Below are positions 26,785 to 35,460 of a stretch of 64,000 bases of DNA, in pieces. The notes below the pieces were generated by a model, which did no database searches, was not told the origin of the DNA, and saw only the letters and a list, made by a program, of their open reading frames with translations. Positions within the stretch are counted from its first letter, which is position 1, and each line of letters begins with the position of its first letter. Location: positions 1-64,000 of the forward strand of contig SEBU01000001.1 of the NCBI GenBank assembly GCA_004173475.1, written 5' to 3'. A program made the translations under genes and the position numbers. This DNA is from Gammaproteobacteria bacterium. Lineage in GTDB: Bacteria; Pseudomonadota; Gammaproteobacteria; Pseudomonadales; Cellvibrionaceae.

Positions 26785-26820
26785 GGATTTAATCAGGGAA
26801 AAGATAAACACTTTTAAGAT

Positions 26821-26896
<76 letters not shown>

Positions 26897-26899
26897 AAA

Positions 26900-26975
26900 T
26901 GGCGTCCCCAAGGGGAGTCGAACCCCTGTTACCGCCGTGAAAGGGCAGTGTCCTAGGCCACTAGACGATGGGGAC
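26900..26975 (-). tRNA. tRNA-Glu(TTC), copy 1
   Basis: A 76-nt tRNA with encoded CCA. The anticodon loop CCTTTCACG gives TTC. The acceptor closes with a G1-C72 pair and the discriminator is G73. It lies 3 nt before tRNA-Gly copy 1. Confidence 0.97.
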
Positions 26976-27022
26976 TTAAAGCATTTTGCCTGACGGCAAG
27001 AATTAAAGACAAATGTAAAAAT

Positions 27023-27098
<76 letters not shown>

Positions 27099-27101
27099 AA
27101 G

Positions 27102-27177
27102 TGGTATCCCCAAGGGGAGTCGAACCCCTGTTACCGCCGTGAAAGGGCAGTGTCCTAGGCCACTAGACGATGGGGAC
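27102..27177 (-). tRNA. tRNA-Glu(TTC), copy 2
   Basis: The first tRNA of the operon, with encoded CCA and a TTC anticodon. It differs from copy 1 at the 3' end: position 72 is T, giving a G1-T72 wobble pair, and the discriminator is A73. The rest matches copy 1. Confidence 0.96.
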
Positions 27178-27229
27178 CCAGAAACCTCCTACTTAAACGT
27201 TTGTGACGTCGTCAGCAGAAGTGGGGCGC

Positions 27230-27258
27230 ATTCTAAGGAGCACGCCCTACTCTGTCAA
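27230..27258 (-). promoter_or_regulatory. Sigma-70 promoter of the tRNA-Glu/Gly operon
   Basis: On the minus strand TTGACA (27253-27258) and TAGAAT (27230-27235) are separated by exactly 17 bp. The next bases, GCGCCCC, form a GC-rich discriminator typical of stable-RNA promoters under stringent control. It lies about 50 bp before tRNA-Glu copy 2. Confidence 0.85.
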
Positions 27259-27390
27259 CACTTTTGTTCTTAATTTTATAACTTTGGAAACAAGCACTTA
27301 GGCTAAATGCCGGTTTGCATATTACATAATCTATTTGGTTATTTTTGCGGTGCTATACTTCATGTGATATCGCTATTCCAGAACTCAATT

Positions 27391-28170
27391 ATGTCTATTT
27401 TTATTGTTGTCACTATAGTCGTGTTGCTAATTGCGCTGGCAGGTTACGCGTTCATTAGCCAATCGATCGAAAAAAAGCGGGCTCAACGGCAGCGCATCCT
27501 CATGGCGCTGAAAACCAAACAACGCAATTTTGTGCACCTTATCAATGGTTTTCCGCCCAACTTTTTGGCCAGTGACTTGCTGGGATTGATCTACCGCGCA
27601 CTTATCGACACCTGCGAGCAACTAAGCAAAGTCGAGCCCAAGGAGCAGCGGCATCTGGACGATATAAATCTCTACACAAATCAGTTAGACGCACTACCCA
27701 AAAGTAACCCTGCACAGCGCCCGCGCATTGAAAATCCGCAGGCTATGAAAGAAATACGCCAGCATTTACTCGAGCTGCAAAATTTTTTAATCCAACAAGA
27801 AGCATCTAGAAACATTAATAAGGTGCAATTTGGAGCCTATATCGACCAAATAAAACGTTTAAGCTTGCAAATGTCAGTCGATGCTCACCTTTACCAAGGC
27901 AAGCAAGCACAACAAGCTGGCAAATTACGCCTCGCCATTCATTTTTTTACGCTAGCCAAGAAAATGCTTACCGCTGAAAATGCCAGCCGGACTTATGACA
28001 AGCAGATCGCTCAATTGGACTCAATTCTTCACAAACTCGAGGAGAAAGCCCAAATAAACAACGAGCCAGCTGATGTGACTCACGCGTCGCAACAACCCGA
28101 AGTTGCAAAAGAGTGGGACAACTTCACACCACCTACCGATAATTGGAAAAAGAAACAGGTATACGATTAA
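27391..28170 (+). CDS. Hypothetical membrane-anchored protein
   Basis: A 259-residue protein I do not recognise. One N-terminal transmembrane helix (about residues 2-22, MSIFIVVTIVVLLIALAGYAF) is followed by a basic turn (EKKRAQRQR) and a helical cytoplasmic domain, with predicted coiled coil near 215-235 (YDKQIAQLDSILHKLEEKAQ). The middle part HLYQGKQAQQAGKLRLAIHFFTLAKKML looks like a single TPR-type helical hairpin. I start at ATG 27391; an upstream in-frame ATG at 27307 would place a second hydrophobic stretch before the anchor. It converges on msrB. Confidence 0.82.
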   Translation: MSIFIVVTIVVLLIALAGYAFISQSIEKKRAQRQRILMALKTKQRNFVHLINGFPPNFLASDLLGLIYRALIDTCEQLSKVEPKEQRHLDDINLYTNQLDALPKSNPAQRPRIENPQAMKEIRQHLLELQNFLIQQEASRNINKVQFGAYIDQIKRLSLQMSVDAHLYQGKQAQQAGKLRLAIHFFTLAKKMLTAENASRTYDKQIAQLDSILHKLEEKAQINNEPADVTHASQQPEVAKEWDNFTPPTDNWKKKQVYD

Positions 28171-28182
28171 AAATAAGCCGTG

Positions 28183-28581
28183 TTATTTATTTTTTTCCAG
28201 ATCAATCGATGCCGAATTAATGCAATATCTGAGACCCGTGGGTGCTGGTCCGTCCGGAAATACGTGGCCAAGATGACTTCCACATTTACGACAAACCACT
28301 TCGGTGCGATGCATACCGTGACTCGTATCGTAAACTTCCTTAATCACATTTTTGTTAGCAGGTTCAGAAAAGCTAGGCCAACCACAACCGGCATCAAATT
28401 TGGTCTCCGATGAAAACAGAGGCTCAGCACAACCGCGACAGAGATAGGTGCCGTCGCTAAACTCGTTCCAATACTCTCCGGTGAAAGGTCGCTCGGTGCC
28501 CTTTTGGCGGCAGATACGGTACTGTTCCGGCGTTAATTTTTTCAACCAATAGGATTCGTCATTAAATTCTGATTCCGACAT
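28183..28581 (-). CDS. msrB: Peptide-methionine (R)-S-oxide reductase
   Basis: A 132-residue repair enzyme that reduces methionine-R-sulfoxide in proteins. Four zinc ligands are visible as CRGC (Cys48, Cys51) and CRKC (Cys97, Cys100), with GWPSF, the HVFPDGP loop and the catalytic Cys120 in RYCINSAS. The full family length is present. Thioredoxin normally regenerates it. It is a single-gene unit facing away from alaA. Confidence 0.97.
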   Translation of the reverse strand: MSESEFNDESYWLKKLTPEQYRICRQKGTERPFTGEYWNEFSDGTYLCRGCAEPLFSSETKFDAGCGWPSFSEPANKNVIKEVYDTSHGMHRTEVVCRKCGSHLGHVFPDGPAPTGLRYCINSASIDLEKNK

Positions 28582-28740
28582 AGGTACCTCTCTCTAATTC
28601 GATTTCCACGATGATAAATGATGTGATTTTACGCAAATACTACTGCGGTAAACCAATGACTACAGCATTAATAAGGTCTCGTTGTAGAAAAACCAAGCGG
28701 GAGCGAGCTAAAACCAAATAAGCGCTAAAAACGTGCATTT

Positions 28741-28756
28741 AATGAGACAGCTCATT
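28741..28756. promoter_or_regulatory. Short palindrome upstream of the alaA promoter
   Basis: AATGAG (28741-28746) and CTCATT (28751-28756) form a perfect 6-bp inverted repeat with a 4-bp spacer, 9 bp before the candidate -35 box. It may be an operator. The regulator is unknown. Confidence 0.3.
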
Positions 28757-28765
28757 ATGAATTCC

Positions 28766-28795
28766 TTGACACGGATGGCAGCAAACACCGATTAT
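28766..28795 (+). promoter_or_regulatory. Candidate sigma-70 promoter of alaA
   Basis: TTGACA (28766-28771) is a perfect -35 box. GATTAT (28790-28795) is a weaker -10 box with an 18-bp spacer. It lies 63 bp before the alaA start codon. Confidence 0.45.
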
Positions 28796-28858
28796 TCACG
28801 GCTCGCAATTTTATTTCACAACGCATTTTATATCTCGTACTAAAGGCATCCTACTGCA

Positions 28859-30073
28859 ATGAGCAACATTAAAAAATCCGACAAGCTAAACGGGGTTTGC
28901 TACGACATTCGTGGTCCCGTGCTTGAGCACGCATATCGCCTCGAAGAAGAAGGCCACCGAATCCTAAAGTTAAATATTGGCAACCCAGCCCCATTCGGTT
29001 TTGCGGCCCCGGACGAAATTATTCAAGATGTTATTTACAACCTTCCCAACGCTGAAGGTTACACAGCGTCGCGCGGTTTGTTCGTTGCACGCAAAGCGAT
29101 TATGCAAGAATGCCAGCGTCTTAAAGTTCCCAATGTAGAGATCGACGATATTTTTCTCGGCAATGGAGCCAGCGAACTCATTGTTATGGCGATGCAAGCC
29201 TTACTTAACAATGGTGACGAAATTTTAGTACCTGCACCAGATTATCCTTTATGGACTGCCGCGGTAAATCTTGCTGGCGGCAAAGCGCGCCATTATTTAT
29301 GCGATGAACAGTCAGACTGGTTTCCGGATATTTCGGATATCAAAATTAAAATTTCTGACAAAACACGCGGCATAGTCGTTATTAATCCAAATAATCCGAC
29401 TGGCTCTGTTTATAGCAAAGACGTTCTCGAACAAATCGTTCAGCTTGCGCGCGAACACAATCTGATAATTTTTGCTGACGAAATTTACAGCAAAATTTTG
29501 TACGACGACGCCGAATTTATTCCTATGGGCCGCCTCGCTCAAGATGTTGTGTGCGTAAGCTTCAATGGCTTATCTAAATCATATCGTCTAGCGGGTTTCC
29601 GCTCTGGCTGGATGGTCATCAGCGGCGCTAAGCACCGCGCCAAGGGTTACATAGAGGGCTTGGATATGTTGGCCTCCATGCGGCTGTGTGCAAACGTGCC
29701 TGCCATGTACGCCGTTCAAACCGCACTGGGAGGTTATCAAAGTATCGGAGAGTTAATTATTCCCGGTGGGCGTTTGCGTGATCAGCGCGACGCAGCCTTA
29801 AAAGCCTTGGCAGCTGTTCCAGGGGTTTCGTGTGTAAAACCTAAAGGCGCCTTATATCTTTTCCCCAAACTAGATTTGGATATGTACAAGATCAAAGATG
29901 ACCAACAAATGGTGTTGGACTTTTTGATTCAGGAAAAGATTTTACTCGTACAGGGCACAGCGTTTAATTGGCCCAACAAAGATCATTTCCGCGTTGTATT
30001 CTTACCGCGAGAAGACGATTTGACCAAAGCCATTTACCGCTTTGGCGAATTTTTATCGCGCTACTCGCAATAA
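28859..30073 (+). CDS. alaA: Alanine-synthesising aminotransferase, AlaA type
   Basis: A 404-residue fold-type I PLP enzyme, likely making alanine from pyruvate and glutamate. GNPAPFGF near the N-terminus, NPNNPTG at 177-182, ADEIYSK (Asp207, Tyr210), the PLP lysine Lys240 in SFNGLSKSYRLAGFR and Arg248 are in the right order. The close match in wording to E. coli AlaA (YfbQ) supports the symbol. It has its own candidate promoter and a strong terminator. Confidence 0.95.
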   Translation: MSNIKKSDKLNGVCYDIRGPVLEHAYRLEEEGHRILKLNIGNPAPFGFAAPDEIIQDVIYNLPNAEGYTASRGLFVARKAIMQECQRLKVPNVEIDDIFLGNGASELIVMAMQALLNNGDEILVPAPDYPLWTAAVNLAGGKARHYLCDEQSDWFPDISDIKIKISDKTRGIVVINPNNPTGSVYSKDVLEQIVQLAREHNLIIFADEIYSKILYDDAEFIPMGRLAQDVVCVSFNGLSKSYRLAGFRSGWMVISGAKHRAKGYIEGLDMLASMRLCANVPAMYAVQTALGGYQSIGELIIPGGRLRDQRDAALKALAAVPGVSCVKPKGALYLFPKLDLDMYKIKDDQQMVLDFLIQEKILLVQGTAFNWPNKDHFRVVFLPREDDLTKAIYRFGEFLSRYSQ

Positions 30074-30090
30074 AATTTGTATCACTAACT

Positions 30091-30120
30091 ACAAAGCCCG
30101 CTACTGCGGGCTTTGTTGTT
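30091..30120 (+). terminator. Terminator after alaA
   Basis: A perfect 11-bp stem ACAAAGCCCGC (30091-30101) and GCGGGCTTTGT (30106-30116) with a TACT tetraloop is followed by TGTTTT, 18 bp past the stop. Confidence 0.9.
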
Positions 30121-30207
30121 TTCATAACTGGTTTATTTCTCGTTCTGCGGTTTTAAATTCAAGGAGCCGCTCAGCTTACGTTTTAGGCAAAGGTCTACAG
30201 AATTAAC

Positions 30208-30320
30208 ATGGGAGTCGTCATCCTCGCGCAGAGGGTGTCCAGCTGTTAGTGGACGATAATAAAAAATGGAACATCAGACCTGTGGCTACCCGCTGCGCGA
30301 GGATGACGACTCCATTTTTT
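30208..30320. repeat. Long imperfect inverted repeat, REP/MITE-like
   Basis: The left arm (30208-30230) and right arm (30294-30315) are complementary over 22 bp with one extra G, and T6 follows the right arm. The arms read as GTCGTCATCCTCGCGCA and its complement. The interior holds a smaller hairpin (GTCCA at 30237 with TGGAC). The whole could fold into a cruciform or RNA hairpin of about 108 nt. A shorter related motif may occur at 61146-61170. Confidence 0.75.
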
Positions 30321-30369
30321 ATAAGCTCGTTTTAATAATGATTACGAAAAAAAACGTAAAGAAAGTGTT

Positions 30370-31287
30370 TTACCGAATTCTATACACCAATAATTTCAAT
30401 TGTTGCTCAGAGTTGACATCCGGAAAATCCTGATGAGCTGCTAACCTTTCTATGAATTCTGCTTGGGGCAATTGTTGTTCAAACTGCTTTTTCAAAAAAT
30501 CATCACCCAGCTCGGGTGCATTTAAACAAGCCAAAACTAAACCTCCGTCTGGCATTAACTCGGGTAAACGACGTATAACTTTTCCATAATCTTTCTCCGC
30601 AATAAAGCTACCCTTTTGATAAGACGGAGGGTCAATAATCACTAAGTCATAAGGCCCAGGCTTTTTAACCCGACTCCAGGATTTTAAAATATTTTCGGCA
30701 ACAAATTCAGTTTTCTCTTTAGGCATACCGTTGAGCTGATGATTGGATCGACCGAGGTTTAATGCGGGGCTACTCATATCCACATTCACAACCTTTTGTG
30801 CTCCGGCAGCAACCGCAACCACTGAAAAAGCACAGGTATATGCGAATAGATTTAATATACATTTGTTATTTGCATGCCTTTCAATCCATTGGCGCCCTGC
30901 TTCCATATCCAGAAAATAACCCGCATTTTGCTGCGCACCCAAATGCAAATTAAACAGCAAATCGCCACGCCGAGCGAAAACTTTTTCTGGCATAACACCG
31001 AGGATAACTTCCGATGGAGAATTAATTAGATAACGACGCTGAACCAATACGCAGGATAAATTTTCACTTAATTTATTTTGTAAAAAACCTACAAGCTCAG
31101 CCAACCAGTTTTCAGGAGGCGCTTTATATAAAACAAAGACGAGTACGGGTTGATAAAAATCTACGTTTGAAAACTCAAAGTCGGTGAAACACTGACCTCG
31201 CCCGTGCAAAACCCTGAAGCTATCAATCAGCGGTGTAGATTCAAACATTTCAGTTAAGGCGCCGATTCTATCGAACAATAGTTTCAT
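30370..31287 (-). CDS. Class I SAM-dependent methyltransferase, RlmI-related
   Basis: A 305-residue methyltransferase of the RlmI/RlmK-like superfamily. The C-terminal catalytic half has NLFAYTCAFSVVAVAAGA (SAM loop), VNVDMSSPAL, and the IIDPPSYQKGSF motif that resembles the base-binding NPPY/DPPxF loop. The N-terminal half is probably a substrate-recognition region. The target is likely rRNA but is not shown. Its ATG overlaps the stop of the NAD-kinase-like gene by 4 bp (ATGA), so translation is coupled in the pdxB operon. Confidence 0.88.
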   Translation of the reverse strand: MKLLFDRIGALTEMFESTPLIDSFRVLHGRGQCFTDFEFSNVDFYQPVLVFVLYKAPPENWLAELVGFLQNKLSENLSCVLVQRRYLINSPSEVILGVMPEKVFARRGDLLFNLHLGAQQNAGYFLDMEAGRQWIERHANNKCILNLFAYTCAFSVVAVAAGAQKVVNVDMSSPALNLGRSNHQLNGMPKEKTEFVAENILKSWSRVKKPGPYDLVIIDPPSYQKGSFIAEKDYGKVIRRLPELMPDGGLVLACLNAPELGDDFLKKQFEQQLPQAEFIERLAAHQDFPDVNSEQQLKLLVYRIR

Positions 31288-32447
31288 GAGTGTACCGACG
31301 CTGAATCTGATACACCTATAGGATACATAATAAATTCATCGTACCCCACCAGCACGGTTTGGTAACCGGAAAAAGATTTATCCAGTTCAGGATCATTCGA
31401 ATCGACCAAAAGCGGCCTTTGCTGCAAAGACAATATTTTTTCTTTTGTGGCGATAATATAAATATCGGATCGATCTATCCTGCGTAAAACTTCTGGTGTA
31501 ATTTGTTGATTACCTCGCCCAATAATATGCCCTTGACCACCAATCGCCGTAATGATTAATTTAATGTCGCCGCTGTGATTGTTAATGATTTGGTAAAGCT
31601 GCTGAGCCGATACATCTGCCGCAACCAACTTTCGGTTTAAGACCACATCAACACCCAACAGGGTTCCGTCGACACCCAATTGATCCAAAAACATTTTGGT
31701 CGTAGAGCCGGGGCCAACAATATAAAGCACTTCATCAAATAAATTGTCGATGAGGTAATTAGCAATATCGAGCTTAACCATCTCATCTTGCGCTGCACCG
31801 CTATTTTTCACCTGCTGCAGAAATTGCGGTAATACAGGTGCGTACATGGAAGCATAGATGCGTGTTTTTACCTTGCCCTCACGGAAAGCTACTTCATCAA
31901 TGTCGCGCACATCACAAGATTGCACGTTGACGAGTTGATTTTTTAGCAAGCTGAGCATTATTTCGCCCGCAGCTTCAGGCGTAATTGCATAAACACCAGA
32001 ATGCATTTTTACACCGCAAGGAACGCCCAATACAATTTGATGGTCTGCATTCTCTTTCTTCAAAGCATCAGCGATATTGCGCGCAGTACCGTCGCCACCC
32101 GCAAATAAAATAATATCAACGGACTCTTTTAATAATGCTGCCACAGCCATACATGTGTCTTGCGCATTTGACGGAGCGGCAACTGGATGTCCAACTAGGG
32201 TATGTTCGAAATTTAATTGCTTTGCGGCGTCTTCGCCCATATCGCCTGCAAAACAATAAATATGAATATCGGACGTGGAGGGTTGCAACAATGTTAAACA
32301 GCGTTGCATACGCGCGATCGCACGCGGTTCAGCACCGCGCGCAAACGCTTCCGCTCGAATTTCGTCACCGTCGCTGCCTTTTAAACCGACGCTGCCACCA
32401 ATTCCGGCGTAGGGATTAATAATAAGGCCAAGCTTAAATTTATTCAT
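31284..32447 (-). CDS. ATP-NAD kinase family protein
   Basis: A 387-residue protein of the NAD kinase/diacylglycerol kinase fold. LIINPYAGIGGSVGLKG begins it and FAGGDGTARNIADAL holds the GGDGT phosphate motif. An AcoX-like annotation is common for relatives, but the substrate is unknown. The C-terminus has TAIGGQGHIIGRGNQQ, conserved in the group. It overlaps pdxB by 8 bp and the methyltransferase by 4 bp, so these three form one operon. Confidence 0.88.
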   Translation of the reverse strand: MNKFKLGLIINPYAGIGGSVGLKGSDGDEIRAEAFARGAEPRAIARMQRCLTLLQPSTSDIHIYCFAGDMGEDAAKQLNFEHTLVGHPVAAPSNAQDTCMAVAALLKESVDIILFAGGDGTARNIADALKKENADHQIVLGVPCGVKMHSGVYAITPEAAGEIMLSLLKNQLVNVQSCDVRDIDEVAFREGKVKTRIYASMYAPVLPQFLQQVKNSGAAQDEMVKLDIANYLIDNLFDEVLYIVGPGSTTKMFLDQLGVDGTLLGVDVVLNRKLVAADVSAQQLYQIINNHSGDIKLIITAIGGQGHIIGRGNQQITPEVLRRIDRSDIYIIATKEKILSLQQRPLLVDSNDPELDKSFSGYQTVLVGYDEFIMYPIGVSDSASVHS

Positions 32448-33585
32448 TTCCGGACTTTTTTACGCCAAAACCTAAAATACTCAACCACTCGGCGGATTTC
32501 GCATCTGCATGACTCACTTCGTAATTTTGAAATTCACGTCGAACCGGGTAATGTTTACGCAAACTATCAAAACCGGTTCCAAAATCTTGTTTCCCTTCTC
32601 GAGCATTTTTTGCTAGTGACCGTAAATTTTTGTCGTCGTTTGCAATTGAGTAAACGTGAGAGATAAGCTGTTTCACTTGTTGCCAAGTTGCAGTGTCGCC
32701 AGTAACAGTTAATTGATTATTCGCCAGTGGAGGGACCAAATCTGTTATTGATAAGTTCGCAGGAAATTGGAAGTGCGAACAAAACGCATGATATATCATT
32801 TCGGTGCCTTTCAATTTACCGTCGTAACTGTAACCTGCAATATGTGGCGAGCCTAGAGCAACTTTTTCGAGCAGATCTAGCGAAATATCTGGCTCCGGTT
32901 CCCACACGTCTAGCACAACACGCACATCGTTGCGCTCAGTTAAAAAACGCAATAAATCTGAATTATTGATGACTGGACCGCGGCCGCAATTTAATAAAAC
33001 CGCATCAGGTTTCAATTGCTTTAATTCTTGCAAATTAATTAAATGGAAACTGGGATACTTACCGGTTTTAGTAAGCGGGGTGTGCATACTGATAATATCG
33101 CAAGCGAGAACTTCTTCAAGAGTAGTTAAATCTTCATTTTGTTCTGGTGTGAGCAAAGGATCATAGCAGTAGCAATCTACTCCTTGTAATTTCAATCGTT
33201 TGTGTAATAAACCTCCCACATTTCCACAACCAATGATACCAAATTTTTTATCGAGCCAATTAACATCCAAATGGCAAAGCGCCGCGTATACATATTCAAC
33301 CACTGAGTTAGCATTACAACCAGGTGCGCTTGAAAAATTAATATGATTGTCTTGCAGCCATTGCTGATCCAAATGATCGACACCTATAGTGCAAGTGCCT
33401 ACAAAACTAACTTCGCTGTCTTTTAACAGCGCTTCATCTACGTTGGTTACCGAACGGACTAATAATGCGGATACATCGAAAGTATCACTGCTGGTCATTG
33501 TGCGGCCAGGACGAGTAATAACCTCACCTAGCGATTGAAAAAACTCTTTTACTAATGGGATATTTTCGTCTGCCAGGATTTTCAT
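32440..33585 (-). CDS. pdxB: Erythronate-4-phosphate dehydrogenase
   Basis: A 381-residue NAD-dependent dehydrogenase of the pyridoxal 5'-phosphate pathway, acting on 4-phosphoerythronate. The start MKILADENIP is a PdxB signature. It has the APGCNANSVVEYV segment, the Rossmann motif GIIGCGNVGGLL, the catalytic His in SPHIAGYS, and a C-terminal PdxB dimerisation domain. It is first in the pdxB / NAD-kinase-like / methyltransferase operon. Confidence 0.96.
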   Translation of the reverse strand: MKILADENIPLVKEFFQSLGEVITRPGRTMTSSDTFDVSALLVRSVTNVDEALLKDSEVSFVGTCTIGVDHLDQQWLQDNHINFSSAPGCNANSVVEYVYAALCHLDVNWLDKKFGIIGCGNVGGLLHKRLKLQGVDCYCYDPLLTPEQNEDLTTLEEVLACDIISMHTPLTKTGKYPSFHLINLQELKQLKPDAVLLNCGRGPVINNSDLLRFLTERNDVRVVLDVWEPEPDISLDLLEKVALGSPHIAGYSYDGKLKGTEMIYHAFCSHFQFPANLSITDLVPPLANNQLTVTGDTATWQQVKQLISHVYSIANDDKNLRSLAKNAREGKQDFGTGFDSLRKHYPVRREFQNYEVSHADAKSAEWLSILGFGVKKSGNE

Positions 33586-33661
33586 AAAATTTCTCGTGGA
33601 AGCTACTGTCTTTTTCGTAGAAAAGGTGTTGTCTTTTAAATCTTTAGCATATACTTAGTTT

Positions 33662-33763
33662 GAAGACGGCTTCAGCCGCTTCGTTACCGACGGAAGTTTT
33701 AGCAGAGTTTGCCAAACGCTCCGGTCGGTTATCACCAACCGCTTGAACCGAGGGGGTGGCATT
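33662..33763 (+). promoter_or_regulatory. Possible structured 5' leader
   Basis: A good -10 box TATACT is at 33650-33655, so transcription may start near 33662. The leader has a CGGC-TTCA-GCCG hairpin (33667-33678). An 8-bp stem with one bulged G follows (33687-33694 with 33720-33728), enclosing GTTT-GCC-AAAC (33707-33717). An alternative hairpin CGGTT/AACCG (33726-33730 with 33737-33741) shares bases with the second stem. Mutually exclusive stems before a ribosome site resemble a cis-acting RNA switch. I match it to no known class. Confidence 0.35.
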
Positions 33764-34462
33764 ATGAAGACCTCAGACACAACCCACAATATGGATAATG
33801 TGGTCGACTTCTTCACCGGCAAAACCTTTTCCAAATTGCACGATGAGCGCTTTATACGTCTAGCCCCCGAGCTTGACGGTCTCGAAATGCTCTACTCCAA
33901 CGATACCAGCTCTGAAAAACTTTTTAGCTTGAAAATCCTTTGTTGGGGTTTGAGGGCGAACGGTGAAGTGGTTGGTTTGGTTCCCTGGTTAAACGATATT
34001 GTGCCCTGCCCCGATCTATGTGACCCACTAAATGGCCATTTCGAAGGCTATTATGACCAGGGAATTGACGACGTTTTCTTTGAAGCACCGATTCATAAGA
34101 TTGTGGAGCTGGAAACGGCTGCTGATTACTATGAGATTGAATGCGAAAGCGACGACGACGTGGTACAGGAAATACCCGATATGATCGGAACTCACGCGGT
34201 ATTGGCTACACCAGGTCAAAAACACCTTTCACTTGTGGAAGTTGTTAGTTGGCGCTTGCTGCATGATGGGAGCATCTATGGGATGTTGGCTGACACTTCA
34301 AAAGTGATCAGTACACCGGTATTACCAGGAGACGACTGCCTTTTCGCAGCGCAAACCAATGATAACTTCCGGTACTTCTTCCAACACCAAATCGCTAACA
34401 AAATTAAGGCACAGGACCCCGAAGCACTTGCTGCTATTTCTTTGCTAGTTGAAGATGTCTGA
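33764..34462 (+). CDS. Hypothetical acidic protein
   Basis: A 232-residue soluble protein, rich in Asp and Glu, that I do not recognise. It has no signal peptide or membrane segment. Two similar modules are suggested by KILCWGLRANGEVVGLVPWLNDI and VVSWRLLHDGSIYGMLADTSKVI, both W-x-L-x-x-(N/D)G-x-(V/I)-x-G(L/M), so it may be an internal duplication. I start at ATG 33764 behind AGGGGG; a TTG at 33743 would overlap that site. A possible structured leader precedes it and a terminator follows. Confidence 0.8.
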   Translation: MKTSDTTHNMDNVVDFFTGKTFSKLHDERFIRLAPELDGLEMLYSNDTSSEKLFSLKILCWGLRANGEVVGLVPWLNDIVPCPDLCDPLNGHFEGYYDQGIDDVFFEAPIHKIVELETAADYYEIECESDDDVVQEIPDMIGTHAVLATPGQKHLSLVEVVSWRLLHDGSIYGMLADTSKVISTPVLPGDDCLFAAQTNDNFRYFFQHQIANKIKAQDPEALAAISLLVEDV

Positions 34463-34465
34463 CAG

Positions 34466-34508
34466 ATAAACTGCTTCTTTTCACGAGAGGCAGTTTATTT
34501 CCTTTCTT
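34466..34508 (+). terminator. Terminator after the acidic hypothetical gene
   Basis: A 9-bp stem ATAAACTGC (34466-34474) and GCAGTTTAT (34490-34498) with a 15-nt loop is followed by TTCCTTTCTT. Confidence 0.65.
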
Positions 34509-34715
34509 AAATATTCCCCCCCTATTATTTTTCCCGATTCGCGCGCCTAAATTCTTATTCGTACGCCATCCCCTAACAAACCGTCTAAGCGTGGAAACAT
34601 TGCATGCATTCATTATTTAATTCATTCATCGCGTCGAACCCAGAAAAAATTTTGAGTTTGCTTATGAAAAAAATTGATCATCAAAAGCAAAAACAACAGT
34701 AAACGCTATGTGAAT

Positions 34716-34955
34716 TTAGGTGGGGACCTTTTTAATATAGTAAAAGTAGTTTTTTTCATCGGCTTCCTGCGAAATTAAATCATAACCAAGAAAAAGACAA
34801 AACTTTGGAATATCTCTAGTTGTTGAAGGATCTGTAGCTATGACTTTTATCACTTGCCCTTCAACTAATTCTTTTACTGCGTTATGCAACATCATCACAG
34901 GCTCAGGACATAGCAAACCGCTGGTGTCCAAAACTTTATCAATTTCAATCTTCAT
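34716..34955 (-). CDS. tusA: Sulfur carrier protein TusA
   Basis: A 79-residue sulfur carrier that accepts persulfide sulfur from IscS and passes it on for tRNA 2-thiouridine synthesis and related routes. The signature LDTSGLLCPEPVMM holds the reactive Cys16 in CPEP, and the C-terminal DPSTTRDIPKFC motif is typical. The family length matches. In Pseudomonas tusA lies next to rlmM, as here apart from one intervening plus-strand gene. Confidence 0.95.
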   Translation of the reverse strand: MKIEIDKVLDTSGLLCPEPVMMLHNAVKELVEGQVIKVIATDPSTTRDIPKFCLFLGYDLISQEADEKNYFYYIKKVPT

Positions 34956-35065
34956 AGTATTACTTCGTCTAAAAATAAACTGCAGAAAAACAGCTCATTG
35001 CTACACTCTAGCTGAGGATATTTAAAAGTAGCGGATCGTCTACTCTAACCGGGGAAAAGGTTTCG

Positions 35066-35458
35066 ATGTCTCGGATATCAATTAAAACTTATGAGCCAAA
35101 TGATTTTTTTTCTCGTCAAACCCTTGAATTAACCTTTAGATTGTTGCGGAATAATAACCCAGGTTTATCCAATGCCATTAAAAACGCCATGTCGCATGTG
35201 AACATAGTACACTACGAAACCATACGAGGTATTCACACTGGCGAAATGCACTTTAATGTCGATATTTATCAGCTATTAACTGCACACACCATCGGCCAAA
35301 TTGTTTACGCCCTGACAAAAATCGGTGAGCTTGCGCTAGCAAAACACGACATGCCACCAGAACATATAAATCAACTACGCAAATTAATTGAAGATTGGGT
35401 TCAATTAACTGAGTGGGTTTTGTATCAAACTACGACAGATAAAACAGCCTACCATTAA
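35066..35458 (+). CDS. Hypothetical protein between tusA and rlmM
   Basis: A 130-residue protein without known motifs. It is mostly helical by composition. The start MSRISIKTYEPNDFFSRQT follows GGGGAAAAGG-like purine-rich sequence. No signal peptide, membrane helix or metal site is visible. It converges on rlmM with a 2-bp gap and is inserted, in the other direction, in the usual tusA-rlmM arrangement. Confidence 0.7.
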   Translation: MSRISIKTYEPNDFFSRQTLELTFRLLRNNNPGLSNAIKNAMSHVNIVHYETIRGIHTGEMHFNVDIYQLLTAHTIGQIVYALTKIGELALAKHDMPPEHINQLRKLIEDWVQLTEWVLYQTTTDKTAYH

Positions 35459-35460
35459 TA

